Assembly: GCA_031216445.1 (NCBI GenBank)
Contig: CM062212.1
Location: 23,850,703-23,914,702 of the forward strand
Reading direction: 5' to 3'
Origin: Lateolabrax maculatus
Lineage: Eukaryota; Chordata; Actinopteri; Acropomatiformes; Lateolabracidae
DNA: 64,000 nucleotides
Shown piece after piece: positions 25,650 to 37,799 of this stretch. Each line of letters opens with the position of its first letter. Within the stretch, counting starts at the first letter, position 1. The notes beneath the pieces were generated by a model that saw only the letters and a list, made by a program, of their open reading frames with translations, was not told the DNA's origin and did no database searches. Made by a program: the position numbers and the translations under genes.

Positions 25650-28600
25650 GTTTGCATGCTCCTGTGAAGAAAATCTACATCTGCGGTCAAAAAACACCTT
25701 ATTTCATCAAAAGAAGTTAAAAGGCGAAGACACTTGCTCTGAATGCCGTAATTCATCAAGTTTCATGCTTTGCAGTGTTACAGCAGCAGAAATGAGTGTT
25801 TGCATGCTCCTGTGAAGAAAATCTACATCTGCGGTCAAAAAACACCTTATTTCATCAAAAGAAGTTAAAAGGCGAAGACACTTGCTCTGAATGCCTTAAT
25901 TCATCAAGTTTCATGCTTTGCAGTGTTACAGCAGCAGAAATGAGTGTTTGCATGCTCCTGTGAAGAAAATCTACATCTGCGGTCAAAAAACACCTTATTT
26001 CATCAAAAGAAGTTAAAAGATGAAACAAACTTGCTCTGAATGCTATAATTCATCAAGTTTCATGCTTTGCATGTTCGATCAGCAGAAATGAGTGTTTGCA
26101 TGCTCCTGTGAAGAAAATCTACATCTGCGGTCAAAAAACACCTTATTTCATCAAAAGAAGTTAAAAGGCGAAGACACTTGCTCTGAATGCCGTAATTCAT
26201 CAAGTTTCATGCTTTGCAGTGTTACAGCAGCAGAAATGAGTGTTTGCATGCTCCTGTGAAGAAAATCTACATCTGCGGTCAAAAAACACCTTATTTCATC
26301 AAAAGAAGTTAAAAGGCGAAGACACTTGCTCTGAATGCTATAATTCATCAAGTTTCATGCTTTGCATGTTCGATCAGCAGAAATGAGTGTTTGCATGCTC
26401 CTGTGAAGAAAATCTACATCTGCGGTCAAAAAACACCTTATTTCATCAAAAGAAGTTAAAAGGCGAAGACACTTGCTCTGAATGCCGTAATTCATCAAGT
26501 TTCATGCTTTGCAGTGTTACAGCAGCAGAAATGAGTGTTTGCATGCTCCTGTGAAGAAAATTACATCTGCGGTCAAAAAACACCTTATTTCATCAAAAGA
26601 AGTTAAAAGGCGAAGACACTTGCTCTGAATGCCGTAATTCATCAAGTTTCATGCTTTGCAGTGTTACAGCAGCAGAAATGAGTGTTTGCATGCTCCTGTG
26701 AAGAAAATTACATCTGCGGTCAAAAAACACCTTATTTCATCAAAAGAAGTTAAAAGGCGAAGATACTTGCTCTGAATGCCATAATTCATCAAGTTTCATG
26801 CTTTGCAGTGTTACAGCAGCAGAAATGAGTGTTTGCATGCTCCTGTGAAGAAAATCTACATCTGCGGTCAAAAAACACCTTATTTCATCAAAAGAAGTTA
26901 AAAGATGAAACAAACTTGCTCTGAATGCTATAATTCATCAAGTTTCATGCTTTGCATGTTCGATCAGCAGAAATGAGTGTTTGCATGCTCCTGTTAAGAA
27001 AATCTACATCTGCGGTCAAAAAACACCTTATTTCATCAAAAGAAGTTAAAAGGCGAAGACACTTGCTCTGAATGCCGTAATTCATCAAGTTTCATGCTTT
27101 GCAGTGTTACAGCAGCAGAAATGAGTGTTTGCATGCTCCTGTGAAGAAAATCTACATCTGCGGTCAAAAAACACCTTATTTCATCAAAAGAAGTTAAAAG
27201 GCGAAGACACTTGCTCTGAATGCCGTAATTCATCAAGTTTCATGCTTTGCAGTGTTACAGCAGCAGAAATGAGTGTTTGCATGCTCCTGTGAAGAAAATC
27301 TACATCTGCGGTCAAAAAACACCTTATTTCATCAAAAGAAGTTAAAAGGCGAAGACACTTGCTCTGAATGCCGTAATTCATCAAGTTTCATGCTTTGCAG
27401 TGTTACAGCAGCAGAAATGAGTGTTTGCATGCTCCTGTGAAGAAAATCTACATCTGCGGTCAAAAAACACCTTATTTCATCAAAAGAAGTTAAAAGATGA
27501 AACAAACTTGCTCTGAATGCTATAATTCATCAAGTTTCATGCTTTGCATGTTCGATCAGCAGAAATGAGTGTTTGCATGCTCCTGTGAAGAAAATCTACA
27601 TCTGCGGTCAAAAAACACCTTATTTCATCAAAAGAAGTTAAAAGGCGAAGACACTTGCTCTGAATGCCGTAATTCATCAAGTTTCATGCTTTGCAGTGTT
27701 ACAGCAGCAGAAATGAGTGTTTGCATGCTCCTGTGAAGAAAATCTACATCTGCGGTCAAAAAACACCTTATTTCATCAAAAGAAGTTAAAAGGCGAAGAC
27801 ACTTGCTCTGAATGCCGTAATTCATCAAGTTTCATGCTTTGCAGTGTTACAGCAGCAGAAATGAGTGTTTGCATGCTCCTGTGAAGAAAATTACATCTGC
27901 GGTCAAAAAACACCTTATTTCATCAAAAGAAGTTAAAAGGCGAAGACACTTGCTCTGAATGCCGTAATTCATCAAGTTTCATGCTTTGCAGTGTTACAGC
28001 AGCAGAAATGAGTGTTTGCATGCTCCTGTGAAGAAAATCTACATCTGCGGTCAAAAAACACCTTATTTCATCAAAAGAAGTTAAAAGATGAAACAAACTT
28101 GCTCTGAATGCTATAATTCATCAAGTTTCATGCTTTGCATGTTCGATCAGCAGAAATGAGTGTTTGCATGCTCCTGTGAAGAAAATCTACATCTGCGGTC
28201 AAAAAACACCTTATTTCATCAAAAGAAGTTAAAAGGCGAAGACACTTGCTCTGAATGCCGTAATTCATCAAGTTTCATGCTTTGCAGTGTTACAGCAGCA
28301 GAAATGAGTGTTTGCATGCTCCTGTGAAGAAAATTACATCTGCGGTCAAAAAACACCTTATTTCATCAAAAGAAGTTAAAAGGCGAAGACACTTGCTCTG
28401 AATGCCGTAATTCATCAAGTTTCATGCTTTGCAGTGTTACAGCAGCAGAAATGAGTGTTTGCATGCTCCTGTGAAGAAAATCTACATCTGCGGTCAAAAA
28501 ACACCTTATTTCATCAAAAGAAGTTAAAAGGCGAAGACACTTGCTCTGAATGCCGTAATTCATCAAGTTTCATGCTTTGCAGTGTTCGATCAGCAGAAAT

Positions 28601-29100
28601 GAGTGTTTGCATGCTCCTGTGAAGAAAATCTACATCTGCGGTCAAAAAACACCTTATTTCATCAAAAGAAGTTAAAAGGCGAAGACACTTGCTCTGAATG
28701 CCGTAATTCATCAAGTTTCATGCTTTGCAGTGTTACAGCAGCAGAAATGAGTGTTTGCATGCTCCTGTGAAGAAAATTACATCTGCGGTCAAAAAACACC
28801 TTATTTCATCAAAAGAAGTTAAAAGGCGAAGACACTTGCTCTGAATGCCGTAATTCATCAAGTTTCATGCTTTGCAGTGTTACAGCAGCAGAAATGAGTG
28901 TTTGCATGCTCCTGTGAAGAAAATCTACATCTGCGGTCAAAAAACACCTTATTTCATCAAAAGAAGTTAAAAGGCGAAGACACTTGCTCTGAATGCCGTA
29001 ATTCATCAAGTTTCATGCTTTGCAGTGTTACAGCAGCAGAAATGAGTGTTTGCATGCTCCTGTGAAGAAAATCTACATCTGCGGTCAAAAACACCTTATT
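25650..29100. repeat. Family B duplicated block X
   Basis: Matches 31,260-34,570 at an offset of 5,612 bp (gaatgccttaattc at 25,893 versus 31,505), changing to 5,464 bp after about 27.3 kb because this copy has three consecutive B1 monomers between B2 monomers where the other has two. It also carries two rare variants, gatacttgctctg at 26,762 and ctgttaagaaaa at 26,991, which recur exactly 8,418 bp away at 35,180 and 35,409. A recombinant monomer (B1 left half, gctataattc and catgttcgatc right half) lies near 26,310-26,385. Confidence 0.78.
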
Positions 29101-30150
29101 TCATCAAAAGAAGTTAAAAGGCGAAGACACTTGCTCTGAATGCCGTAATTCATCAAGTTTCATGCTTTGCAGTGTTACAGCAGCAGAAATGAGTGTTTGC
29201 ATGCTCCTGTGAAGAAAATTACATCTGCGGTCAAAAAACACCTTATTTCATCAAAAGAAGTTAAAAGGCGAAGACACTTGCGCTGAATGCCGTAATTCAT
29301 CAAGTTTCATGCTTTGCAGTGTTACAGCAGCAGAAATGAGTGTTTGCATGCTCCTGTGAAGAAAATCTACATCTGCGGTCAAAAAACACCTTATTTCATC
29401 AAAAGAAGTTAAAAGATGAAACAAACTTGCTCTGAATGCTATAATTCATCAAGTTTCATGCTTTGCATGTTCGATCAGCAGAAATGAGTGTTTGCATGCT
29501 CCTGTGAAGAAAATCTACATCTGCGGTCAAAAAACACCTTATTTCATCAAAAGAAGTTAAAAGGCGAAGACACTTGCTCTGAATGCCGTAATTCATCAAG
29601 TTTCATGCTTTGCAGTGTTACAGCAGCAGAAATGAGTGTTTGCATGCTCCTGTGAAGAAAATCTACATCTGCGGTCAAAAAACACCTTATTTCATCAAAA
29701 GAAGTTAAAAGGCGAAGACACTTGCTCTGAATGCCGTAATTCATCAAGTTTCATGCTTTGCAGTGTTACAGCAGCAGAAATGAGTGTTTGCATGCTCCTG
29801 TGAAGAAAATTACATCTGCGGTCAAAAAACACCTTATTTCATCAAAAGAAGTTAAAAGGCGAAGACACTTGCGCTGAATGCCGTAATTCATCAAGTTTCA
29901 TGCTTTGCAGTGTTACAGCAGCAGAAATGAGTGTTTGCATGCTCCTGTGAAGAAAATCTACATCTGCGGTCAAAAAACACCTTATTTCATCAAAAGAAGT
30001 TAAAAGGCGAAGACACTTGCTCTGAATGCCGTAATTCATCAAGTTTCATGCTTTGCAGTGTTACAGCAGCAGAAATGAGTGTTTGCATGCTCCTGTGAAG
30101 AAAATTACATCTGCGGTCAAAAAACACCTTATTTCATCAAAAGAAGTTAA
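28300..30150. repeat. Family B duplicated block W2
   Basis: Right-hand partner of 22,800-24,850; its left end overlaps the end of the block at 25,650-29,100. It contains the variant cacttgcgctgaatg twice, at about 29,277 and 29,868. The 591-bp spacing is four monomers, so a four-monomer tandem duplication happened after the substitution arose. One caaaaacacc single-base loss lies near 29,088. Confidence 0.7.
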
Positions 30151-31259
30151 AAGGCGAAGACACTTGCTCTGAATGCCGTAATTCATCAAGTTTCATGCTT
30201 TGCAGTGTTACAGCAGCAGAAATGAGTGTTTGCATGCTCCTGTGAAGAAAATCTACATCTGCGGTCAAAAAACACCTTATTTCATCAAAAGAAGTTAAAA
30301 GGCGAAGACACTTGCTCTGAATGCCGTAATTCATCAAGTTTCATGCTTTGCAGTGTTACAGCAGCAGAAATGAGTGTTTGCATGCTCCTGTGAAGAAAAT
30401 TACATCTGCGGTCAAAAAACACCTTATTTCATCAAAAGAAGTTAAAAGGCGAAGACACTTGCTCTGAATGCCGTAATTCATCAAGTTTCATGCTTTGCAG
30501 TGTTACAGCAGCAGAAATGAGTGTTTGCATGCTCCTGTGAAGAAAATTACATCTGCGGTCAAAAAACACCTTATTTCATCAAAAGAAGTTAAAAGGCGAA
30601 GACACTTGCTCTGAATGCCGTAATTCATCAAGTTTCATGCTTTGCAGTGTTACAGCAGCAGAAATGAGTGTTTGCATGCTCCTGTGAAGAAAATCTACAT
30701 CTGCGGTCAAAAAACACCTTATTTCATCAAAAGAAGTTAAAAGGCGAAGACACTTGCTCTGAATGCCGTAATTCATCAAGTTTCATGCTTTGCAGTGTTA
30801 CAGCAGCAGAAATGAGTGTTTGCATGCTCCTGTGAAGAAAATCTACATCTGCGGTCAAAAAACACCTTATTTCATCAAAAGAAGTTAAAAGATGAAACAA
30901 ACTTGCTCTGAATGCTATAATTCATCAAGTTTCATGCTTTGCATGTTCGATCAGCAGAAATGAGTGTTTGCATGCTCCTGTGAAGAAAATCTACATCTGC
31001 GGTCAAAAAACACCTTATTTCATCAAAAGAAGTTAAAAGGCGAAGACACTTGCTCTGAATGCCGTAATTCATCAAGTTTCATGCTTTGCAGTGTTACAGC
31101 AGCAGAAATGAGTGTTTGCATGCTCCTGTGAAGAAAATCTACATCTGCGGTCAAAAAACACCTTATTTCATCAAAAGAAGTTAAAAGATGAAACAAACTT
31201 GCTCTGAATGCTATAATTCATCAAGTTTCATGCTTTGCATGTTCGATCAGCAGAAATGA

Positions 31260-34200
31260 GTGTTTGCATGCTCCTGTGAAGAAAATCTACATCTGCGGTC
31301 AAAAAACACCTTATTTCATCAAAAGAAGTTAAAAGGCGAAGACACTTGCTCTGAATGCCGTAATTCATCAAGTTTCATGCTTTGCAGTGTTACAGCAGCA
31401 GAAATGAGTGTTTGCATGCTCCTGTGAAGAAAATCTACATCTGCGGTCAAAAAACACCTTATTTCATCAAAAGAAGTTAAAAGGCGAAGACACTTGCTCT
31501 GAATGCCTTAATTCATCAAGTTTCATGCTTTGCAGTGTTACAGCAGCAGAAATGAGTGTTTGCATGCTCCTGTGAAGAAAATCTACATCTGCGGTCAAAA
31601 AACACCTTATTTCATCAAAAGAAGTTAAAAGATGAAACAAACTTGCTCTGAATGCTATAATTCATCAAGTTTCATGCTTTGCATGTTCGATCAGCAGAAA
31701 TGAGTGTTTGCATGCTCCTGTGAAGAAAATCTACATCTGCGGTCAAAAAACACCTTATTTCATCAAAAGAAGTTAAAAGGCGAAGACACTTGCTCTGAAT
31801 GCCGTAATTCATCAAGTTTCATGCTTTGCAGTGTTACAGCAGCAGAAATGAGTGTTTGCATGCTCCTGTGAAGAAAATCTACATCTGCGGTCAAAAAACA
31901 CCTTATTTCATCAAAAGAAGTTAAAAGGCGAAGACACTTGCTCTGAATGCTATAATTCATCAAGTTTCATGCTTTGCATGTTCGATCAGCAGAAATGAGT
32001 GTTTGCATGCTCCTGTGAAGAAAATCTACATCTGCGGTCAAAAAACACCTTATTTCATCAAAAGAAGTTAAAAGGCGAAGACACTTGCTCTGAATGCCGT
32101 AATTCATCAAGTTTCATGCTTTGCAGTGTTACAGCAGCAGAAATGAGTGTTTGCATGCTCCTGTGAAGAAAATTACATCTGCGGTCAAAAAACACCTTAT
32201 TTCATCAAAAGAAGTTAAAAGGCGAAGACACTTGCTCTGAATGCCGTAATTCATCAAGTTTCATGCTTTGCAGTGTTACAGCAGCAGAAATGAGTGTTTG
32301 CATGCTCCTGTGAAGAAAATTACATCTGCGGTCAAAAAACACCTTATTTCATCAAAAGAAGTTAAAAGGCGAAGACACTTGCTCTGAATGCCGTAATTCA
32401 TCAAGTTTCATGCTTTGCAGTGTTACAGCAGCAGAAATGAGTGTTTGCATGCTCCTGTGAAGAAAATCTACATCTGCGGTCAAAAAACACCTTATTTCAT
32501 CAAAAGAAGTTAAAAGATGAAACAAACTTGCTCTGAATGCTATAATTCATCAAGTTTCATGCTTTGCATGTTCGATCAGCAGAAATGAGTGTTTGCATGC
32601 TCCTGTGAAGAAAATCTACATCTGCGGTCAAAAAACACCTTATTTCATCAAAAGAAGTTAAAAGGCGAAGACACTTGCTCTGAATGCCGTAATTCATCAA
32701 GTTTCATGCTTTGCAGTGTTACAGCAGCAGAAATGAGTGTTTGCATGCTCCTGTGAAGAAAATCTACATCTGCGGTCAAAAAACACCTTATTTCATCAAA
32801 AGAAGTTAAAAGGCGAAGACACTTGCTCTGAATGCCGTAATTCATCAAGTTTCATGCTTTGCAGTGTTACAGCAGCAGAAATGAGTGTTTGCATGCTCCT
32901 GTGAAGAAAATCTACATCTGCGGTCAAAAAACACCTTATTTCATCAAAAGAAGTTAAAAGATGAAACAAACTTGCTCTGAATGCTATAATTCATCAAGTT
33001 TCATGCTTTGCATGTTCGATCAGCAGAAATGAGTGTTTGCATGCTCCTGTGAAGAAAATCTACATCTGCGGTCAAAAAACACCTTATTTCATCAAAAGAA
33101 GTTAAAAGGCGAAGACACTTGCTCTGAATGCCGTAATTCATCAAGTTTCATGCTTTGCAGTGTTACAGCAGCAGAAATGAGTGTTTGCATGCTCCTGTGA
33201 AGAAAATCTACATCTGCGGTCAAAAAACACCTTATTTCATCAAAAGAAGTTAAAAGGCGAAGACACTTGCTCTGAATGCCGTAATTCATCAAGTTTCATG
33301 CTTTGCAGTGTTACAGCAGCAGAAATGAGTGTTTGCATGCTCCTGTGAAGAAAATTACATCTGCGGTCAAAAAACACCTTATTTCATCAAAAGAAGTTAA
33401 AAGGCGAAGACACTTGCTCTGAATGCCGTAATTCATCAAGTTTCATGCTTTGCAGTGTTACAGCAGCAGAAATGAGTGTTTGCATGCTCCTGTGAAGAAA
33501 ATCTACATCTGCGGTCAAAAAACACCTTATTTCATCAAAAGAAGTTAAAAGATGAAACAAACTTGCTCTGAATGCTATAATTCATCAAGTTTCATGCTTT
33601 GCATGTTCGATCAGCAGAAATGAGTGTTTGCATGCTCCTGTGAAGAAAATCTACATCTGCGGTCAAAAAACACCTTATTTCATCAAAAGAAGTTAAAAGG
33701 CGAAGACACTTGCTCTGAATGCCGTAATTCATCAAGTTTCATGCTTTGCAGTGTTACAGCAGCAGAAATGAGTGTTTGCATGCTCCTGTGAAGAAAATTA
33801 CATCTGCGGTCAAAAAACACCTTATTTCATCAAAAGAAGTTAAAAGGCGAAGACACTTGCTCTGAATGCCGTAATTCATCAAGTTTCATGCTTTGCAGTG
33901 TTACAGCAGCAGAAATGAGTGTTTGCATGCTCCTGTGAAGAAAATCTACATCTGCGGTCAAAAAACACCTTATTTCATCAAAAGAAGTTAAAAGGCGAAG
34001 ACACTTGCTCTGAATGCCGTAATTCATCAAGTTTCATGCTTTGCAGTGTTACAGCAGCAGAAATGAGTGTTTGCATGCTCCTGTGAAGAAAATCTACATC
34101 TGCGGTCAAAAAACACCTTATTTCATCAAAAGAAGTTAAAAGGCGAAGACACTTGCTCTGAATGCCGTAATTCATCAAGTTTCATGCTTTGCAGTGTTAC

Positions 34201-34570
34201 AGCAGCAGAAATGAGTGTTTGCATGCTCCTGTGAAGAAAATTACATCTGCGGTCAAAAAACACCTTATTTCATCAAAAGAAGTTAAAAGGCGAAGACACT
34301 TGCTCTGAATGCCGTAATTCATCAAGTTTCATGCTTTGCAGTGTTACAGCAGCAGAAATGAGTGTTTGCATGCTCCTGTGAAGAAAATCTACATCTGCGG
34401 TCAAAAAACACCTTATTTCATCAAAAGAAGTTAAAAGGCGAAGACACTTGCTCTGAATGCCGTAATTCATCAAGTTTCATGCTTTGCAGTGTTACAGCAG
34501 CAGAAATGAGTGTTTGCATGCTCCTGTGAAGAAAATCTACATCTGCGGTCAAAAAACACCTTATTTCATC
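31260..34570. repeat. Family B duplicated block Y
   Basis: Second copy of the block at 25,650-29,100. It shares gaatgccttaattc (31,505) and the recombinant B1/B2 monomer near 31,955, and has the same B1/B2 order except for one missing 148-bp B1 monomer near 32.9 kb. It does not have the gatacttg or gttaag variants seen in the first and third copies. The monomer near 34,045 has cagtgttacagcagcag where the first copy at 28,580 has cagtgttcgatcagcag. Confidence 0.77.
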
Positions 34571-36500
34571 AAAAGAAGTTAAAAGGCGAAGACACTTGCT
34601 CTGAATGCCTTAATTCATCAAGTTTCATGCTTTGCAGTGTTACAGCAGCAGAAATGAGTGTTTGCATGCTCCTGTGAAGAAAATCTACATCTGCGGTCAA
34701 AAAACACCTTATTTCATCAAAAGAAGTTAAAAGGCGAAGACACTTGCTCTGAATGCTATAATTCATCAAGTTTCATGCTTTGCATGTTCGATCAGCAGAA
34801 ATGAGTGTTTGCATGCTCCTGTGAAGAAAATCTACATCTGCGGTCAAAAAACACCTTATTTCATCAAAAGAAGTTAAAAGGCGAAGACACTTGCTCTGAA
34901 TGCCGTAATTCATCAAGTTTCATGCTTTGCAGTGTTACAGCAGCAGAAATGAGTGTTTGCATGCTCCTGTGAAGAAAATTACATCTGCGGTCAAAAAACA
35001 CCTTATTTCATCAAAAGAAGTTAAAAGGCGAAGACACTTGCTCTGAATGCCGTAATTCATCAAGTTTCATGCTTTGCAGTGTTACAGCAGCAGAAATGAG
35101 TGTTTGCATGCTCCTGTGAAGAAAATTACATCTGCGGTCAAAAAACACCTTATTTCATCAAAAGAAGTTAAAAGGCGAAGATACTTGCTCTGAATGCCGT
35201 AATTCATCAAGTTTCATGCTTTGCAGTGTTACAGCAGCAGAAATGAGTGTTTGCATGCTCCTGTGAAGAAAATCTACATCTGCGGTCAAAAAACACCTTA
35301 TTTCATCAAAAGAAGTTAAAAGATGAAACAAACTTGCTCTGAATGCTATAATTCATCAAGTTTCATGCTTTGCATGTTCGATCAGCAGAAATGAGTGTTT
35401 GCATGCTCCTGTTAAGAAAATCTACATCTGCGGTCAAAAAACACCTTATTTCATCAAAAGAAGTTAAAAGGCGAAGACACTTGCTCTGAATGCCGTAATT
35501 CATCAAGTTTCATGCTTTGCAGTGTTACAGCAGCAGAAATGAGTGTTTGCATGCTCCTGTGAAGAAAATCTACATCTGCGGTCAAAAAACACCTTATTTC
35601 ATCAAAAGAAGTTAAAAGGCGAAGACACTTGCTCTGAATGCCGTAATTCATCAAGTTTCATGCTTTGCAGTGTTACAGCAGCAGAAATGAGTGTTTGCAT
35701 GCTCCTGTGAAGAAAATCTACATCTGCGGTCAAAAAACACCTTATTTCATCAAAAGAAGTTAAAAGATGAAACAAACTTGCTCTGAATGCTATAATTCAT
35801 CAAGTTTCATGCTTTGCATGTTCGATCAGCAGAAATGAGTGTTTGCATGCTCCTGTGAAGAAAATCTACATCTGCGGTCAAAAAACACCTTATTTCATCA
35901 AAAGAAGTTAAAAGGCGAAGACACTTGCTCTGAATGCCGTAATTCATCAAGTTTCATGCTTTGCAGTGTTACAGCAGCAGAAATGAGTGTTTGCATGCTC
36001 CTGTGAAGAAAATCTACATCTGCGGTCAAAAAACACCTTATTTCATCAAAAGAAGTTAAAAGGCGAAGACACTTGCTCTGAATGCCGTAATTCATCAAGT
36101 TTCATGCTTTGCAGTGTTACAGCAGCAGAAATGAGTGTTTGCATGCTCCTGTGAAGAAAATTACATCTGCGGTCAAAAAACACCTTATTTCATCAAAAGA
36201 AGTTAAAAGGCGAAGACACTTGCTCTGAATGCCGTAATTCATCAAGTTTCATGCTTTGCAGTGTTACAGCAGCAGAAATGAGTGTTTGCATGCTCCTGTG
36301 AAGAAAATCTACATCTGCGGTCAAAAAACACCTTATTTCATCAAAAGAAGTTAAAAGATGAAACAAACTTGCTCTGAATGCTATAATTCATCAAGTTTCA
36401 TGCTTTGCATGTTCGATCAGCAGAAATGAGTGTTTGCATGCTCCTGTGAAGAAAATCTACATCTGCGGTCAAAAAACACCTTATTTCATCAAAAGAAGTT
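34570..36500. repeat. Family B duplicated block Z, shorter third copy
   Basis: Matches the second copy at an offset of 2,806 bp (B2 gatgaaac at 33,551 versus 36,357) and the first copy at 8,418 bp, which is three times 2,806. It starts with gaatgccttaattc at 34,607 directly followed by the recombinant monomer, so two monomers present in the other copies are missing. It carries gatacttg and gttaag like the first copy, yet has the two-B1 spacing of the second copy. Confidence 0.77.
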
Positions 36501-37240
36501 AAAAGGCGAAGACACTTGCTCTGAATGCCGTAATTCATCAAGTTTCATGCTTTGCAGTGTTACAGCAGCAGAAATGAGTGTTTGCATGCTCCTGTGAAGA
36601 AAATCTACATCTGCGGTCAAAAAACACCTTATTTCATCAAAAGAAGTTAAAAGATGAAACAAACTTGCTCTGAATGCTATAATTCATCAAGTTTCATGCT
36701 TTGCATGTTCGATCAGCAGAAATGAGTGTTTGCATGCTCCTGTGAAGAAAATCTACATCTGCGGTCAAAAAACACCTTATTTCATCAAAAGAAGTTAAAA
36801 GGCGAAGACACTTGCTCTGAATGCCGTAATTCATCAAGTTTCATGCTTTGCAGTGTTACAGCAGCAGAAATGAGTGTTTGCATGCTCCTGTGAAGAAAAT
36901 CTACATCTGCGGTCAAAAAACACCTTATTTCATCAAAAGAAGTTAAAAGATGAAACAAACTTGCTCTGAATGCTATAATTCATCAAGTTTCATGCTTTGC
37001 ATGTTCGATCAGCAGAAATGAGTGTTTGCATGCTCCTGTGAAGAAAATCTACATCTGCGGTCAAAAAACACCTTATTTCATCAAAAGAAGTTAAAAGGCG
37101 AAGACACTTGCTCTGAATGCCGTAATTCATCAAGTTTCATGCTTTGCAGTGTTACAGCAGCAGAAATGAGTGTTTGCATGCTCCTGTGAAGAAAATTACA
37201 TCTGCGGTCAAAAAACACCTTATTTCATCAAAAGAAGTTA
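36357..37240. repeat. B2/B1 dimer run (296 bp)
   Basis: B2 signatures (gatgaaacaaac) at 36,357, 36,652 and 36,949 are spaced about 296 bp, so B2 and B1 alternate strictly as dimers here. Compared with the corresponding place after 33,551 in the earlier block, two extra dimers (592 bp) are present: a matching landmark pair has an offset of 3,398 = 2,806 + 592 bp. Confidence 0.75.
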
Positions 37241-37799
37241 AAAGGCGAAGACACTTGCTCTGAATGCCGTAATTCATCAAGTTTCATGCTTTGCAGTGTT
37301 ACAGCAGCAGAAATGAGTGTTTGCATGCTCCTGTGAAGAAAATCTACATCTGCGGTCAAAAAACACCTTATTTCATCAAAAGAAGTTAAAAGGCGAAGAC
37401 ACTTGCTCTGAATGCCGTAATTCATCAAGTTTCATGCTTTGCAGTGTTCGATCAGCAGAAATGAGTGTTTGCATGCTCCTGTGAAGAAAATCTACATCTG
37501 CGGTCAAAAAACACCTTATTTCATCAAAAGAAGTTAAAAGGCGAAGACACTTGCTCTGAATGCCGTAATTCATCAAGTTTCATGCTTTGCAGTGTTACAG
37601 CAGCAGAAATGAGTGTTTGCATGCTCCTGTGAAGAAAATTACATCTGCGGTCAAAAAACACCTTATTTCATCAAAAGAAGTTAAAAGATGAAACAAACTT
37701 GCTCTGAATGCTATAATTCATCAAGTTTCATGCTTTGCATGTTCGATCAGCAGAAATGAGTGTTTGCATGCTCCTGTGAAGAAAATCTACATCTGCGGT

